A DNA stretch of 64,000 nt, taken from contig JBAIAA010000506.1 in the NCBI GenBank assembly GCA_037893245.1, forward strand, positions 1,177,001 through 1,241,000. The letters are read 5' to 3'. How positions within the stretch are numbered: the first letter of the stretch is position 1; each line of letters opens with the position of its first letter. The DNA comes from Crossaster papposus (lineage: Eukaryota > Echinodermata > Asteroidea > Velatida > Solasteridae). The notes beneath the pieces were generated by a model. The model was given only the letters and a program-made list of their open reading frames with translations, was not told the DNA's origin and made no database searches. Below are positions 13,626 through 26,525 of this stretch, in pieces. The translations under genes were made by a program, and so were the position numbers.

Positions 13626-16600
13626 TTGTTCCGACATCAGGTGTCTATTTCTGTCCTGAAATTATCATTGTTGACATCATTTTTGACATCATTTTTGGAA
13701 TCATTTTTTAATGTAAGACTGAAAATTTATAATGCACACTTCTTTCCCTTAACATATTTAACTCGAGGGCTTGTTCCGACATCAGGTGTCCATTTCTGTC
13801 CTGAAATTATCATTTTTGACATCATTTTTGACATCGTTTTTGACATCATTTTTGACATCATTTTTGACATCATTTTTGACTGTAAGACTGAACATTTATA
13901 ATGCACACTTCATTCCCTTAACATATTTAACTCGAGGGCTTGTTCCGACATCAGGTGTCTATTTCTGTCCTGAAATTATCATTTTTGACATCATTTTTGA
14001 CATCATTTTTGACATCATTTTTGACATCTTTTTTGACATCATTTTTGACATCATTTTTGACATCATATTTGACATCATTTTTGACATCGTTTTTGACATC
14101 ATTTTTGACATCATTTTTGACATCATTTTTGACATCATTTTTGACATCATTTTGAAATCATTTTGACATCATTTTTTACTGTAAGACTGAAAATGTATAA
14201 TGCACACTTCTTTCCCTTAACATATTTAACTCGAGGGCTTGTTCCGACATCAGGTGTCTATTCCTGTCCTGAAATTATCATTTTTGACATCATTTTTGAC
14301 ATCATTTTTGGCATCATTTTTGAATGTAAGACTGAACATTTATAATGCACACTTCTTTCCCTTAACATATTTAACTCGAGGGCTTGTTCCGACATCAGGT
14401 GTCTATTTCTGTCCTGAAATTATCATTTTTGACATCATTTTTGACATCATTTTTTATATCATTTTTTACATCATTTTTTACATCATTTTTTACATCATTT
14501 TTCACATCATTTTTGACTGTAAGACTGAACATTTCTAATGCACACTTCTTTCCCTTAACATATTTAACTCGAGGGCTTGTTCCGACATCAGGTTACTATT
14601 TTTGTCCTGAAATTATCATTTTTGACATCATTTTTGACATCATTTTTGACATCATTTTTGACAAGATATTTGACTTCATTTTTGACATCATTTTTGACAT
14701 CGTTTTTGACATTATTTTTTACATCATTGTTGACATCATTTTTGAATGTAAGACTAAAAATTTATAATGCACACTTCTTTCCCTTAACATATTTAACTCG
14801 AGGGCTTGTTCCGACATCAGGTGTCTATTTCTGTCCTGAAATTATCATTTTTGACATCATTTTTTACATCATTTTTTATATCATTTCTTACATCATTTTT
14901 TACATCATTTTTTACATCATTTTTGACTGTAAGACTGAAAATTTCTAATGCACACTTCTTTCCCTTAACATATTTAACTCGAGGGCTTGTTCCGACATCA
15001 GGTGTTTATTTCTTATGCACACTTCTTTCCCTTAACATATTTAACTCGAGGGCTTGTTCCGACATCAGGTGTTTATTTCTTATGCACACTTCTTTCCCTT
15101 TACATATTTAACTCGAGGGCTTGTTCCGACATCAGGTGTTTATTTCTGTCCTGAAATTATCATTTTTGACATAATTTTTGACATAATTTTTGACATCATT
15201 TTTGACATCATTTTTAAAATCATTTTTGACTGTAAGACTGAACATTTATAATGCACACTTCATTCCCTTAACATATTTAACTCGAGGGCTTGTTTCGACA
15301 TCAGGTGTCTATTTCTGTCCTGAAATTATCATTTTTGACATCATTTTTGACATCATTTTTGACATCATATTTGACATCATTTTTGACATCGTTTTTGACA
15401 TCATTTTTGACATCATTTTTGACATCATTTTTGACATCATTTTTGACATCATTTTGACATCATTTTGACATCATTTTTGACTGTAAGACTGAAAATGTAT
15501 AATGCACACTTCTTTCCCTTAACATATTTAACTCGAGGGCTTGTTCCGACATCAGGTGTCTATTTCTGTCCTGAAATTATCATTGTTGACATCATTTTTG
15601 ACATCATTTTTGGAATCATTTTTTAATGTAAGACTGAAAATTTATAATGCACACTTCTTTCCCTTAACATATTTAACTCGAGGGCTTGTTCCGACATCAG
15701 GTGTCCATTTCTGTCCTGAAATTATCATTTTTGACATCATTTTTGACATCGTTTTTGACATCATTTTTGACATCATTTTTGACATCATTTTTGACTGTAA
15801 GACTGAACATTTATAATGCACACTTCATTCCCTTAACATATTTAACTCGAGGGCTTGTTCCGACATCAGGTGTCTATTTCTGTCCTGAAATTATCATTTT
15901 TGACATCATTTTTGACATCATTTTTGACATCATTTTTGACATCTTTTTTGACATCATTTTTGACATCATTTTTGACATCATATTTGACATCATTTTTGAC
16001 ATCGTTTTTGACATCATTTTTGACATCATTTTTGAGATCATTTTTGACATCATTTTTGACATCATTTTGAAATCATTTTGACATCATTTTTTACTGTAAG
16101 ACTGAAAATGTATAATGCACACTTCTTTCCCTTAACATATTTAACTCGAGGGCTTGTTCCGACATCAGGTGTCTATTCCTGTCCTGAAATTATCATTTTT
16201 GACATCATTTTTGACATCATTTTTGGCATCATTTTTGAATGTAAGACTGAACATTTATAATGCACACTTCTTTCCCTTAACATATTTAACTCGAGGGCTT
16301 GTTCCGACATCAGGTGTCTATTTCTGTCCTGAAATTATCATTTTTGACATCATTTTTGACATCATTTTTTATATCATTTTTTACATCATTTTTTACATCA
16401 TTTTTTACATCATTTTTCACATCATTTTTGACTGTAAGACTGAACATTTCTAATGCACACTTCTTTCCCTTAACATATTTAACTCGAGGGCTTGTTCCGA
16501 CATCAGGTTACTATTTCTGTCCTGAAATTATCATTTTTGACATCATTTTTGACATCATTTTTGACATCATTTTTGACAAGATATTTGACTTCATTTTTGA

Positions 16601-18550
16601 CATCATTTTTGACATCGTTTTTGACATTATTTTTTACATCATTGTTGACATCATTTTTGAATGTAAGACTAAAAATTTATAATGCACACTTCTTTCCCTT
16701 AACATATTTAACTCGAGGGCTTGTTCCGACATCAGGTGTCTATTTCTGTCCTGAAATTATCATTTTTGACATCATTTTTTACATCATTTTTTATATCATT
16801 TCTTACATCATTTTTTACATCATTTTTTACATCATTTTTGACTGTAAGACTGAAAATTTCTAATGCACACTTCTTTCCCTTAACATATTTAACTCGAGGG
16901 CTTGTTCCGACATCAGGTGTTTATTTCTTATGCACACTTCTTTCCCTTAACATATTTAACTCGAGGGCTTGTTCCGACATCAGGTGTTTATTTCTTATGC
17001 ACACTTCTTTCCCTTTACATATTTAACTCGAGGGCTTGTTCCGACATCAGGTGTTTATTTCTGTCCTGAAATTATCATTTTTGACATCATTTTTGACATC
17101 ATTTTTGACATCATTTTTGACATCATTTTTGACATCATTTTTGACATCATTTTTGACTGTAAGACTGAACATTTATAATGCACACTTCATTCCCTTAACA
17201 TATTTAACTCGAGGGCTTGTTTCGACATCAGGTGTCTATTTCTGTCCTGAAATTATCATTTTTGACATCATTTTTGACATCATTTTTGACATCATATTTG
17301 ACATCATTTTTGACATCGTTTTTGACATCATTTTTGACATCATTTTTGACATCATTTTTGACATCATTTTTGACATCATTTTGACATCATTTTGACATCA
17401 TTTTTGACTGTAAGACTGAAAATGTATAATGCACACTTCTTTCCCTTAACATATTTAACTCGAGGGCTTGTTCCGACATCAGGTGTCTATTTCTGTCCTG
17501 AAATTATCATTGTTGACATCATTTTTGACATCATTTTTGGAATCATTTTTTAATGTAAGACTGAAAATTTATAATGCACACTTCTTTCCCTTAACATATT
17601 TAACTCGAGGGCTTGTTCCGACATCAGGTGTCCATTTCTGTCCTGAAATTATCATTTTTGACATCATTTTTGACATCGTTTTTGACATCATTTTTGACAT
17701 CATTTTTGACATCATTTTTGACATCATTTTTGACTGTTAGACTGAACATTTATAATGCACACTTCATTCCCTTAACATATTTAACTCGAGGGCTTGTTCC
17801 GACATCAGGTGTCTATTTCTGTCCTGAAATTATCATTTTTGACATCATTTTTGACATCATTTTTGACAACATTTTTGACATCTTTTTTGACATCATTTTT
17901 GACATCATTTTTGACATCATATTTGACATCATTTTTGACATCGTTTTTGACATCATTTTTGACATCATTTTTGACATCATTTTTGACATCATTTTTGACA
18001 TCATTTTGAAATCATTTTGACATCATTTTTTACTGTAAGACTGAAAATGTATAATGCACACTTCTTTCCCTTAACATATTTAACTCGAGGGCTTGTTCCG
18101 ACATCAGGTGTCTATTCCTGTCCTGAAATTATCATTTTTGACATCATTTTTGACATCATTTTTGGCATCATTTTTGAATGTAAGACTGAACATTTATAAT
18201 GCACACTTCTTTCCCTTAACATATTTAACTCGAGGGCTTGTTCCGACATCAGGTGTCTATTTCTGTCCTGAAATTATCATTTTTGACATCATTTTTGACA
18301 TCATTTTTTATATCATTTTTTACATCATTTTTTACATCATTTTTTACATCATTTTTCACATCATTTTTGACTGTAAGACTGAACATTTCTAATGCACACT
18401 TCTTTCCCTTAACATATTTAACTCGAGGGCTTGTTCCGACATCAGGTTACTATTTCTGTCCTGAAATTATCATTTTTGACATCATTTTTGACATCATTTT
18501 TGACATCATTTTTGACATCATTTTTGACATCATTTTGAAATCATTTTGAC
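13626..18550 (+). repeat. 1915-bp higher-order repeat, three tandem copies
   Basis: Copies begin at about 13626, 15541 and 17468. The offsets are 1915 and 1927 bp, later 1939 bp as two extra 12-mers accumulate. Insert order and diagnostic substitutions are kept: TTGTTGACATC, TCTATTCCTG, GGTTACTATT, GACAAGATATTTGAC. The third copy switches near 18460 to a different arrangement. Related copies lie at 4256 and 24784, so this unit predates the 7.3-kb duplication. Confidence 0.9.
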
Positions 18551-18938
18551 ATCATTTTTTACTGTAAGACTGAAAATGTATAATGCACACTTCTTTCCCT
18601 TAACATATTTAACTCGAGGGCTTGTTCCGACATCAGGTGTCTATTCCTGTCCTGAAATTATCATTTTTGACATCATTTTTGACATCATTTTTGGCATCAT
18701 TTTTGAATGTAAGACTGAACATTTATAATGCACACTTCTTTCCCTTAACATATTTAACTCGAGGGCTTGTTCCGACATCAGGTGTCTATTTCTGTCCTGA
18801 AATTATCATTTTTGACATCATTTTTGACATCATTTTTGGCATCATTTTTAAATGTAAGACTGAACATTTATAATGCACACTTCTTTCCCTTAACATATTT
18901 AACTCGAGGGCTTGTTCCGACATCAGGTGTCTATTTCT

Positions 18939-19004
18939 GTCCTGAAATTATCATTTTTGACATCATTTTTGACATCATTTTTGACTGTAAGACTGAACAT
19001 TTCT
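18939..19004 (+). repeat. Smallest insert of the long unit (66 bp)
   Basis: This insert shows the anatomy most simply: a 15-bp left arm GTCCTGAAATTATCA, two full 12-mers TTTTTGACATCA, then TTTTT and a right arm GACTGTAAGACTGAAC ending in ATTTCT, followed by AATGCACAC of the resumed core. The same ATTTCT stands immediately left of the insert. Other inserts add whole 12-mers, giving 66, 78, 90, 102, 114, 126, 162 bp and so on. A minority carry 11-bp units near the right arm. The smallest class also occurs at 47604 and 54247. Confidence 0.94.
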
Positions 19005-19221
19005 AATGCACACTTCTTTCCCTTTACATATTTAACTCGAGGGCTTGTTCCGACATCAGGTGTCTATTTTAGTCCTGAAATTATCATTTTTGACATCATT
19101 TTTGACATCATTTTTGACATCATTTTTGACATCATTTTTGACATCATTTTTGACATCATTTTTGACATCATTTTTGACATCATTTTTGACATCACTTTTG
19201 ACTGTAAGACTGAACATTTAT

Positions 19222-19489
19222 AATGCACACTTCTTTCCCTTAACATATTAACTTCGAGGGCTTGTTCCGACATCAGGTGTTTATTTCTTATGCACACTTC
19301 TTTCCCTTTACATATATAACACGAGGTCTTGTTCAGACATCAGGTGTTTATTTCTTATGCACACTTCTTTCCATTTACATATTTAACTCGAGGGCTGGTT
19401 CCGACATCAGGTGTTTATTTCTTATGCACACTTCTTTCCCTTTACATATTTAACTCGAGGGCTTGTTCCTACATCATGTGTCTATTTCT
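19222..19489 (+). repeat. 268-bp four-core cassette (first of 13)
   Basis: Core 1 has CATATTAACTTCGAG in place of CATATTTAACTCGAG. Core 2 has CATATATAAC(A/T)CGAGGTCTTGTTCAG. Core 3 is near consensus. Core 4 ends in GTTCCTACATCATGTGTC leading into a short insert. The cassette recurs at 22020, 26526, 29312, 33811, 36145, 47947, 49844, 52253, 53979, 59142, 60477 and 62810, always exactly 268 bp and always after an insert ending TCACTTTTGACTG. The last three copies read CATATTTAAC in core 2. Confidence 0.93.
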
Positions 19490-19579
19490 GTCCTGAAATT
19501 ATCATTTTTGACATCATTTTTGACATCATTTTTGACATCATTTTTGACATCATTTTTGAATGTAAGACTGAAAATTTAT

Positions 19580-20919
19580 AATGCACACTTCTTTCCCTTA
19601 ACATATTTAACTCGGGGGCTTGTTCCGACATCAGGTGTTTATTTCTTATGCACACTTCTTTCCCTTTACATATTTAACTCGAGGGCTTGTTCCGACATCA
19701 GGTGTTTATTTCTTATGCACACTTCTTTCCCTTTACATATTTAACTCTAGGGCTTGTTCCGACATCAGTTGTTTATTTCTTATGCACACTTCTTTCCCTT
19801 TACATATTTAACTCGAGGACTTGTTCCGACATCAGGTGTTTATTTCTTATGCACACTTCTTTCCCTTTACATATTTAACTCGAGGGCTTGTTCCGACATC
19901 AGGTGTTTATTTCTTATGCACACTTCTTTCCCTTTACATATTTAACTCGAGGGCTTGTTCCGACATCAGGTGTTTATTTCGTATGCACACTTCTTTCCCT
20001 TAACATATTTAACTCGAGGGCTTGTTCCGACATCAGGTGTTTATTTCTTATGCACACTTCTTTCCCTTTACATATTTAACTCGAGGGCTTGTTCCGACAT
20101 CAGGTGTTTATTTCTTATGCACACTTATTTCCCTTTACATTTTTAACTCGAGGGCTTGTTCCGACATCAGGTGTTTATTTCTTATGCACACTTCTTTCCC
20201 TTAACATATTTAACTCGAGGGCTTGTTCCGACATCAGGTGTTTATTTCTTATGCACACTTCTTTCCCTTTACATGTTTAACTCGAGGGCTTGTTCCGACA
20301 TCAGGTTTTTTTTTCTTATGCACACTTCTTTCCCTTTACATATTTAACTCGAGGGCTTGTTCCGACATCAGGTGTTTATTTCTTATGCACACTTCTTTCC
20401 CTTTACATATTTAACTCGAGGGCTTGTTCCGACAACAGGTGTTTATTTCTTATGCACATTTCTTTCCCTTTACATATTTAACTCGAGGTCTTGTTCAGAC
20501 ATCAGGTGTTAATTTCTTATGCACACTTCTTTCCCTTTACATATTTAACTCTAGGGCTTGTTCCGACATCAGGTGTTTATTTCTTATGCACACTTCTTTC
20601 CCTTTACATATTTAACTCGAGGGCTTGTTCCGACATCAGGTGTTTATTTCTGATGCACACTTCTTTCCCTTAACATATTTAACTCGAGGGCTTGTTCCGT
20701 CATCAGGTGTTTATTTCTTATGAACACTTCTTTCCCTTTACATATTTAACTCGAGGGCTTGTTCCGACCTCAGGTGTTTATTTCTTATGCACACTTCTTT
20801 CCCTTTACATATTTAACTCGAGGGCTTGTTCCGACATCAGGTGTTTATTTCTTATGCACACTTCTTTCCCTTTACATATTTAACTCGAGGGTTTGTTCCG
20901 ACATCAGGTGTTTATTTCT
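19580..20919 (+). repeat. Short-unit run, 20 cores
   Basis: Exactly 20 x 67 bp. Markers: CTCTAG cores (near 19746 and 20551), GAGGACTTG (19816), TTTCGTATGC (19978), TACATTTTTAAC (20137), TACATGTTTAAC (20272), a poly-T-like GGTTTTTTTTTC (20305), GACAACAGG (20431), TCATCAGG/TATGAACAC (20699-20725). An insert (19490-19579) separates it from the preceding cassette. Confidence 0.95.
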
Positions 20920-22019
20920 GTCCTGAAATTATCATTTTTGACATCATTTTTGACATCATTTTTGACATCATTTTTGACATCATTTTTGACATCATTTTTG
21001 ACTGTAAGACTGAACATTTATAATGCACACTTCATTCCCTTAACATATTTAACTCGAGGGCTTGTTCCGACATCAGGTGTCTATTTCTGTCCTGAAATTA
21101 TCATTTTTGACATCATTTTTGACATCATTTTTGACATCATTTTTGACATCATATTTGACATCATTTTTGACATCGTTTTTGACATCATTTTTGACATCAT
21201 TTTTGACATCATTTTTGACATCATTTTTGACATCATTTTGAAATCATTTTGACATCATTTTTTACTGTAAGACTGAAAATGTATAATGCACACTTCTTTC
21301 CCTTAACATATTTAACTCGAGGGCTTGTTCCGACATCAGGTGTCTATTCCTGTCCTGAAATTATCATTTTTGACATCATTTTTGACATCATTTTTGGCAT
21401 CATTTTTAAATGTAAGACTGAACATTTATAATGCACACTTCTTTCCCTTAACATATTTAACTCGAGGGCTTGTTCCGACATCAGGTGTCTATTTCTGTCC
21501 TGAAATTATCATTTTTGACATCATTTTTTACATCATTTTTTATATCATTTTTTACATCATTTTTTACATCATTTTTACATCATTTTTTACATCATTTTTG
21601 ACTGTAAGACTGAACATTTCTAATGCACACTTCTTTCCCTTAACATATTTAACTCGAGGGCTTGTTCCGACATCAGGTGTCTATTTCTGTCCTGAAATTA
21701 TCATTTTTGACATCATTTTTGACATCATTTTTGACTGTAAGACTGAACATTTCTAATGCACACTTCTTTCCCTTTACATATTTAACTCGAGGGCTTGTTC
21801 CGACATCAGGTGTCTATTTTAGTCCTGAGTTTATCATTTTTTACATCATTTTTGACATCATTTTTGACATCATTTTTGACATCATTTTTGACATCATTTT
21901 TGACATCATATTTGACATCATTTTTGACATCATTTTTGACATCATTTTTGACAACATTTTTGACATCATTTTTGACATCATTTTTGACATCACTTTTGAC
22001 TGTAAGACTGAACATTTAT
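20920..22019 (+). repeat. Cluster of six long units
   Basis: Inserts start at 20920, 21089, 21352, 21497, 21689 and 21822. The first resumes in a core with ACTTCATTCCC, a marker tied to this insert type. The fourth is a TTTTTTACATCA array containing an 11-bp TTTTTACATCA unit. The last has the TTTTAGTCCTG left arm with GAGTTTATCA and the TCACTTTTGAC right end. Its partner in copy 2 (28224-29311) is one 12-mer shorter. Confidence 0.93.
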
Positions 22020-23834
22020 AATGCACACTTCTTTCCCTTAACATATTAACTTCGAGGGCTTGTTCCGACATCAGGTGTTTATTTCTTATGCACACTTCTT
22101 TCCCTTTACATATATAACACGAGGTCTTGTTCAGACATCAGGTGTTTATTTCTTATGCACACTTCTTTCCCTTTACATATTTAACTCGAGGGCTGGTTCC
22201 GACATCAGGTGTTTATTTCTTATGCACACTTCTTTCCCTTTACATATTTAACTCGAGGGCTTGTTCCTACATCATGTGTCTATTTCTGTCCTGAAATTAT
22301 CATTTTTGACATCATTTTTGACATCATTTTTGACATCATTTTTGACATCATTTTTGAATGTAAGACTGAAAATTTATAATGCACACTTCTTTCCCTTAAC
22401 ATATTTAACTCGGGGGCTTGTTCCGACATCAGGTGTTTATTTCTTATGCACACTTCTTTCCCTTTACATATTTAACTCGAGGGCTTGTTCCGACATCAGG
22501 TGTTTATTTGTTATGCACACTTCTTTCCCTTTACATATTTAACTCTAGGGCTTGTTCCGACATCAGGTGTTTATTTCTTATGCACACTTCTTTCCCTTTA
22601 CATATTTAACTCGAGGACTTGTTCCGACATCAGGTGTTTATTTCTTATGCACACTTCTTTCCCTTTACATATTTAACTCGAGGGCTTGTTCCGACATCAG
22701 GTGTTTATTTCTTATGCACACTTCTTTCCCTTTACATATTTAACTCGAGGGCTTGTTCCGACATCATTTGTTTATTTCTTATGCACACTTATTTCCCTTA
22801 ACATATTTAACTCGAGGGCTTGTTCCGACATCAGGTGTCTATTTCTGTCCTGAAATTATCATTTTTGACATCATTTTTGACATCATTTTTTATATCATTT
22901 TTTACATCATTTTTTACATCATTTTTTACATCATTTTTGACTGTAAGACTGAAAATTTCTAATGCACACTTCTTTCCCTTAACATATTTAACTCGAAGGC
23001 TTGTTCCGACATCAGGTGTCTATTTCTGTCCTGAAATTATAATTTTTGACATCATTTTTGACATCATTTTTGACATCATTTTTGACTGTAAGACTGAACA
23101 TTTATAATGCACACTTCTTTCCCTTTACATATTTAACTCGAGGGCTTGTTCCGACATCAGGTGTCTATTTCTGTCCTGAAATTATCATTTTTGACATCAT
23201 TTTTGACATCATTTTTGACATCATTTTTGACATCATTTTTGACATCATTTTTGACATCATTTTTTACATCACTTTTGACTGTAAGACTGAACATTTATAA
23301 TGCACACTTCTTTCCCTTAACATATTAACTTCGAGGGCTTGTTCCGATATCAGGTGTTTATTTCTTATGCACACTTCTTTCCCTTTACATATTTAACTCG
23401 AGGGCTTGTTCCGACATCAGGTGTTTATTTCTTATGCACACTTCTTTCCCTTTACATATTTAACTCGAGGTCTTGTTCAGACATCAGGTGTTTATTTCTT
23501 ATGCACACTTCTTTCCCTTTACATATTTAACTCGAGGGCTTGTTCCGACATCAGGTGTTTATTTCTTATGCACACTTCTTTCCCTTTACATATTTAACTC
23601 GAGGGCTTGTTCCGACATCATTTGTTTATTTCTTATGCACACCTATTTCCCTTAACATATTTAACTCGAGGGCTTGTTCCGACATCAGGTGTTTATTTCT
23701 TATGCACACTTCTTTCCCTTTACATATTTAACTCGAGGTCTTGTTCAGACATCAGGTGTTTATTTCTTATGCACACTTCTTTCCCTTTACATATTTAACT
23801 CGAGGGCTTGTTCCGACATCAGGTTACTATTTCT
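22020..23834 (+). repeat. Cassette, short inserts and 7- and 8-core runs
   Basis: A 268-bp cassette (22020-22287), one 90-bp insert (22288-22377), a seven-core run (22378-22846), three inserts (22847-23298) and an eight-core run (23299-23834). The seven-core run contains TTTGTTATGC, GAGGACTTG and CATCATTTGTTTATTTC with TTATTTCCCTTAAC. The 23028 insert has the ATTATAATTTTTGAC left arm. The eight-core run ends at the GGTTACTATT junction that begins 7.3-kb copy 2. Confidence 0.92.
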
Positions 23835-26525
23835 GTCCTGAAATTATCATTTTTGACATCATTTTTGACATCATTTTTGACATCATTTTTGACAAGATAT
23901 TTGACTTCATTTTTGACATCATTTTTGACATCGTTTTTGACATTATTTTTTACATCATTGTTGACATCATTTTTGAATGTAAGACTAAAAATTTATAATG
24001 CACACTTCTTTCCCTTAACATATTTAACTCGAGGGCTTGTTCCGACATCAGGTGTCTATTTCTGTCCTGAAATTATCATTTTTGACATCATTTTTTACAT
24101 CATTTTTTATATCATTTCTTACATCATTTTTTACATCATTTTTTACATCATTTTTGACTGTAAGACTGAAAATTTCTAATGCACACTTCTTTCCCTTAAC
24201 ATATTTAACTCGAGGGCTTGTTCCGACATCAGGTGTTTATTTCTTATGCACACTTCTTTCCCTTAACATATTTAACTCGAGGGCTTGTTCCGACATCAGG
24301 TGTTTATTTCTTATGCACACTTCTTTCCCTTTACATATTTAACTCGAGGGCTTGTTCCGACATCAGGTGTTTATTTCTGTCCTGAAATTATCATTTTTGA
24401 CATCATTTTTGACATCATTTTTGACATCATTTTTGACATCATTTTTGACATCATTTTTGACATCATTTTTGACTGTAAGACTGAACATTTATAATGCACA
24501 CTTCATTCCCTTAACATATTTAACTCGAGGGCTTGTTTCGACATCAGGTGTCTATTTCTGTCCTGAAATTATCATTTTTGACATCATTTTTGACATCATT
24601 TTTGACATCATATTTGACATCATTTTTGACATCGTTTTTGACATCATTTTTGACATCATTTTTGACATCATTTTTGACATCATTTTTGACATCATTTTGA
24701 CATCATTTTGACATCATTTTTGACTGTAAGACTGAAAATGTATAATGCACACTTCTTTCCCTTAACATATTTAACTCGAGGGCTTGTTCCGACATCAGGT
24801 GTCTATTTCTGTCCTGAAATTATCATTGTTGACATCATTTTTGACATCATTTTTGGAATCATTTTTTAATGTAAGACTGAAAATTTATAATGCACACTTC
24901 TTTCCCTTAACATATTTAACTCGAGGGCTTGTTCCGACATCAGGTGTCCATTTCTGTCCTGAAATTATCATTGTTGACATCATTTTTGACATCGTTTTTG
25001 ACATCATTTTTGACATCATTTTTGACATCATTTTTGACTGTAAGACTGAACATTTATAATGCACACTTCATTCCCTTAACATATTTAACTCGAGGGCTTG
25101 TTCCGACATCAGGTGTCTATTTCTGTCCTGAAATTATCATTTTTGACATCATTTTTGACATCATTTTTGACATCATTTTTGACATCTTTTTTGACATCAT
25201 TTTTGACATCATTTTTGACATCATATTTGACATCATTTTTGACATCGTTTTTGACATCATTTTTGACATCATTTTTGACATCATTTTTGACATCATTTTT
25301 GACATCATTTTGAAATCATTTTGACATCATTTTTTACTGTAAGACTGAAAATGTATAATGCACACTTCTTTCCCTTAACATATTTAACTCGAGGGCTTGT
25401 TCCGACATCAGGTGTCTATTCCTGTCCTGAAATTATCATTTTTGACATCATTTTTGACATCATTTTTGGCATCATTTTTGAATGTAAGACTGAACATTTA
25501 TAATGCACACTTCTTTCCCTTAACATATTTAACTCGAGGGCTTGTTCCGACATCAGGTGTCTATTTCTGTCCTGAAATTATCATTTTTGACATCATTTTT
25601 GACATCATTTTTTATATCATTTTTTACATCATTTTTTACATCATTTTTTACATCATTTTTCACATCATTTTTGACTGTAAGACTGAACATTTCTAATGCA
25701 CACTTCTTTCCCTTAACATATTTAACTCGAGGGCTTGTTCCGACATCAGGTTACTATTTCTGTCCTGAAATTATCATTTTTGACATCATTTTTGACATCA
25801 TTTTTGACATCATTTTTGACATCATTTTTGACATCATTTTGAAATCATTTTGACATCATTTTTTACTGTAAGACTGAAAATGTATAATGCACACTTCTTT
25901 CCCTTAACATATTTAACTCGAGGGCTTGTTCCGACATCAGGTGTCTATTCCTGTCCTGAAATTATCATTTTTGACATCATTTTTGACATCATTTTTGGCA
26001 TCATTTTTGAATGTAAGACTGAACATTTATAATGCACACTTCTTTCCCTTAACATATTTAACTCGAGGGCTTGTTCCGACATCAGGTGTCTATTTCTGTC
26101 CTGAAATTATCATTTTTGACATCATTTTTGACATCATTTTTGGCATCATTTTTAAATGTAAGACTGAACATTTATAATGCACACTTCTTTCCCTTAACAT
26201 ATTTAACTCGAGGGCTTGTTCCGACATCAGGTGTCTATTTCTGTCCTGAAATTATCATTTTTGACATCATTTTTGACATCATTTTTGACTGTAAGACTGA
26301 ACATTTCTAATGCACACTTCTTTCCCTTTACATATTTAACTCGAGGGCTTGTTCCGACATCAGGTGTCTATTTTAGTCCTGAAATTATCATTTTTGACAT
26401 CATTTTTGACATCATTTTTGACATCATTTTTGACATCATTTTTGACATCATTTTTGACATCATTTTTGACATCATTTTTGACATCATTTTTGACATCACT
26501 TTTGACTGTAAGACTGAACATTTAT
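23835..26525 (+). repeat. Long-unit domain of 7.3-kb copy 2
   Basis: Fourteen inserts in two clusters, 23835-24177 and 24379-26525, around a 201-bp spacer at 24178. It corresponds to about 16519-19221. Landmarks in order: GACAAGATATTTGAC (23892), TTGTTGACATC starts (24826 and 24971), a TTTTTTGACATC unit after ACATC (25186), TCTATTCCTG (25417, 25946), TTTTTGGCATC units, and a TCACTTTTGAC end. TTGTTGACATC at 24971 is a substitution that copy 1 lacks at 17655. Confidence 0.92.

Larger units (their letters stand above)
13402..19221 (+). repeat. Long-unit domain built on a 1.9-kb unit
   Basis: Three clusters (13402-14946, 15148-16861, 17063-19221) hold about 29 inserts, with 201-bp three-core spacers at 14947 and 16862. 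The start through about 15530 parallels 4032-6170 at an offset of 9370-9371 bp. The last part (18460-19221) is a run of short inserts with TTTTTGGCATC units, ending in a TCACTTTTGAC right end. That end leads into the first 268-bp cassette. Confidence 0.93.
16490..23805 (+). repeat. 7.3-kb tandem duplication, copy 1
   Basis: About 7316 bp, paired with the next 7.3 kb. Correspondence begins within the core just upstream of the GGTTACTATT junction at 16506, matched at 23822. It continues through long units, cassettes and the 20-core run. Both breakpoints lie in the conserved core, as expected for unequal exchange. Offset is 7316 bp at first, 7304 bp from about 17800 after a 12-mer difference, and 7292 bp from about 22000. 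Confidence 0.9.

Noticed and set aside
18939-19004. Insert as a complete transposable element (MITE or SINE)
   Set aside because: No terminal inverted repeats, no poly-A or tRNA-like part and no coding region. Only the ATTTCT direct repeat suggests an insertion. The insert is mainly a simple 12-bp array, so I keep insertion as a hypothesis for its origin only.
20300-20312. T run at GGTTTTTTTTTC as a terminator or poly-A signal
   Set aside because: It is a local substitution series in one core (GGTGTTTATTTC changed to T-rich), repeated at 27609 only because of the 7.3-kb duplication. There is no gene upstream for it to serve.
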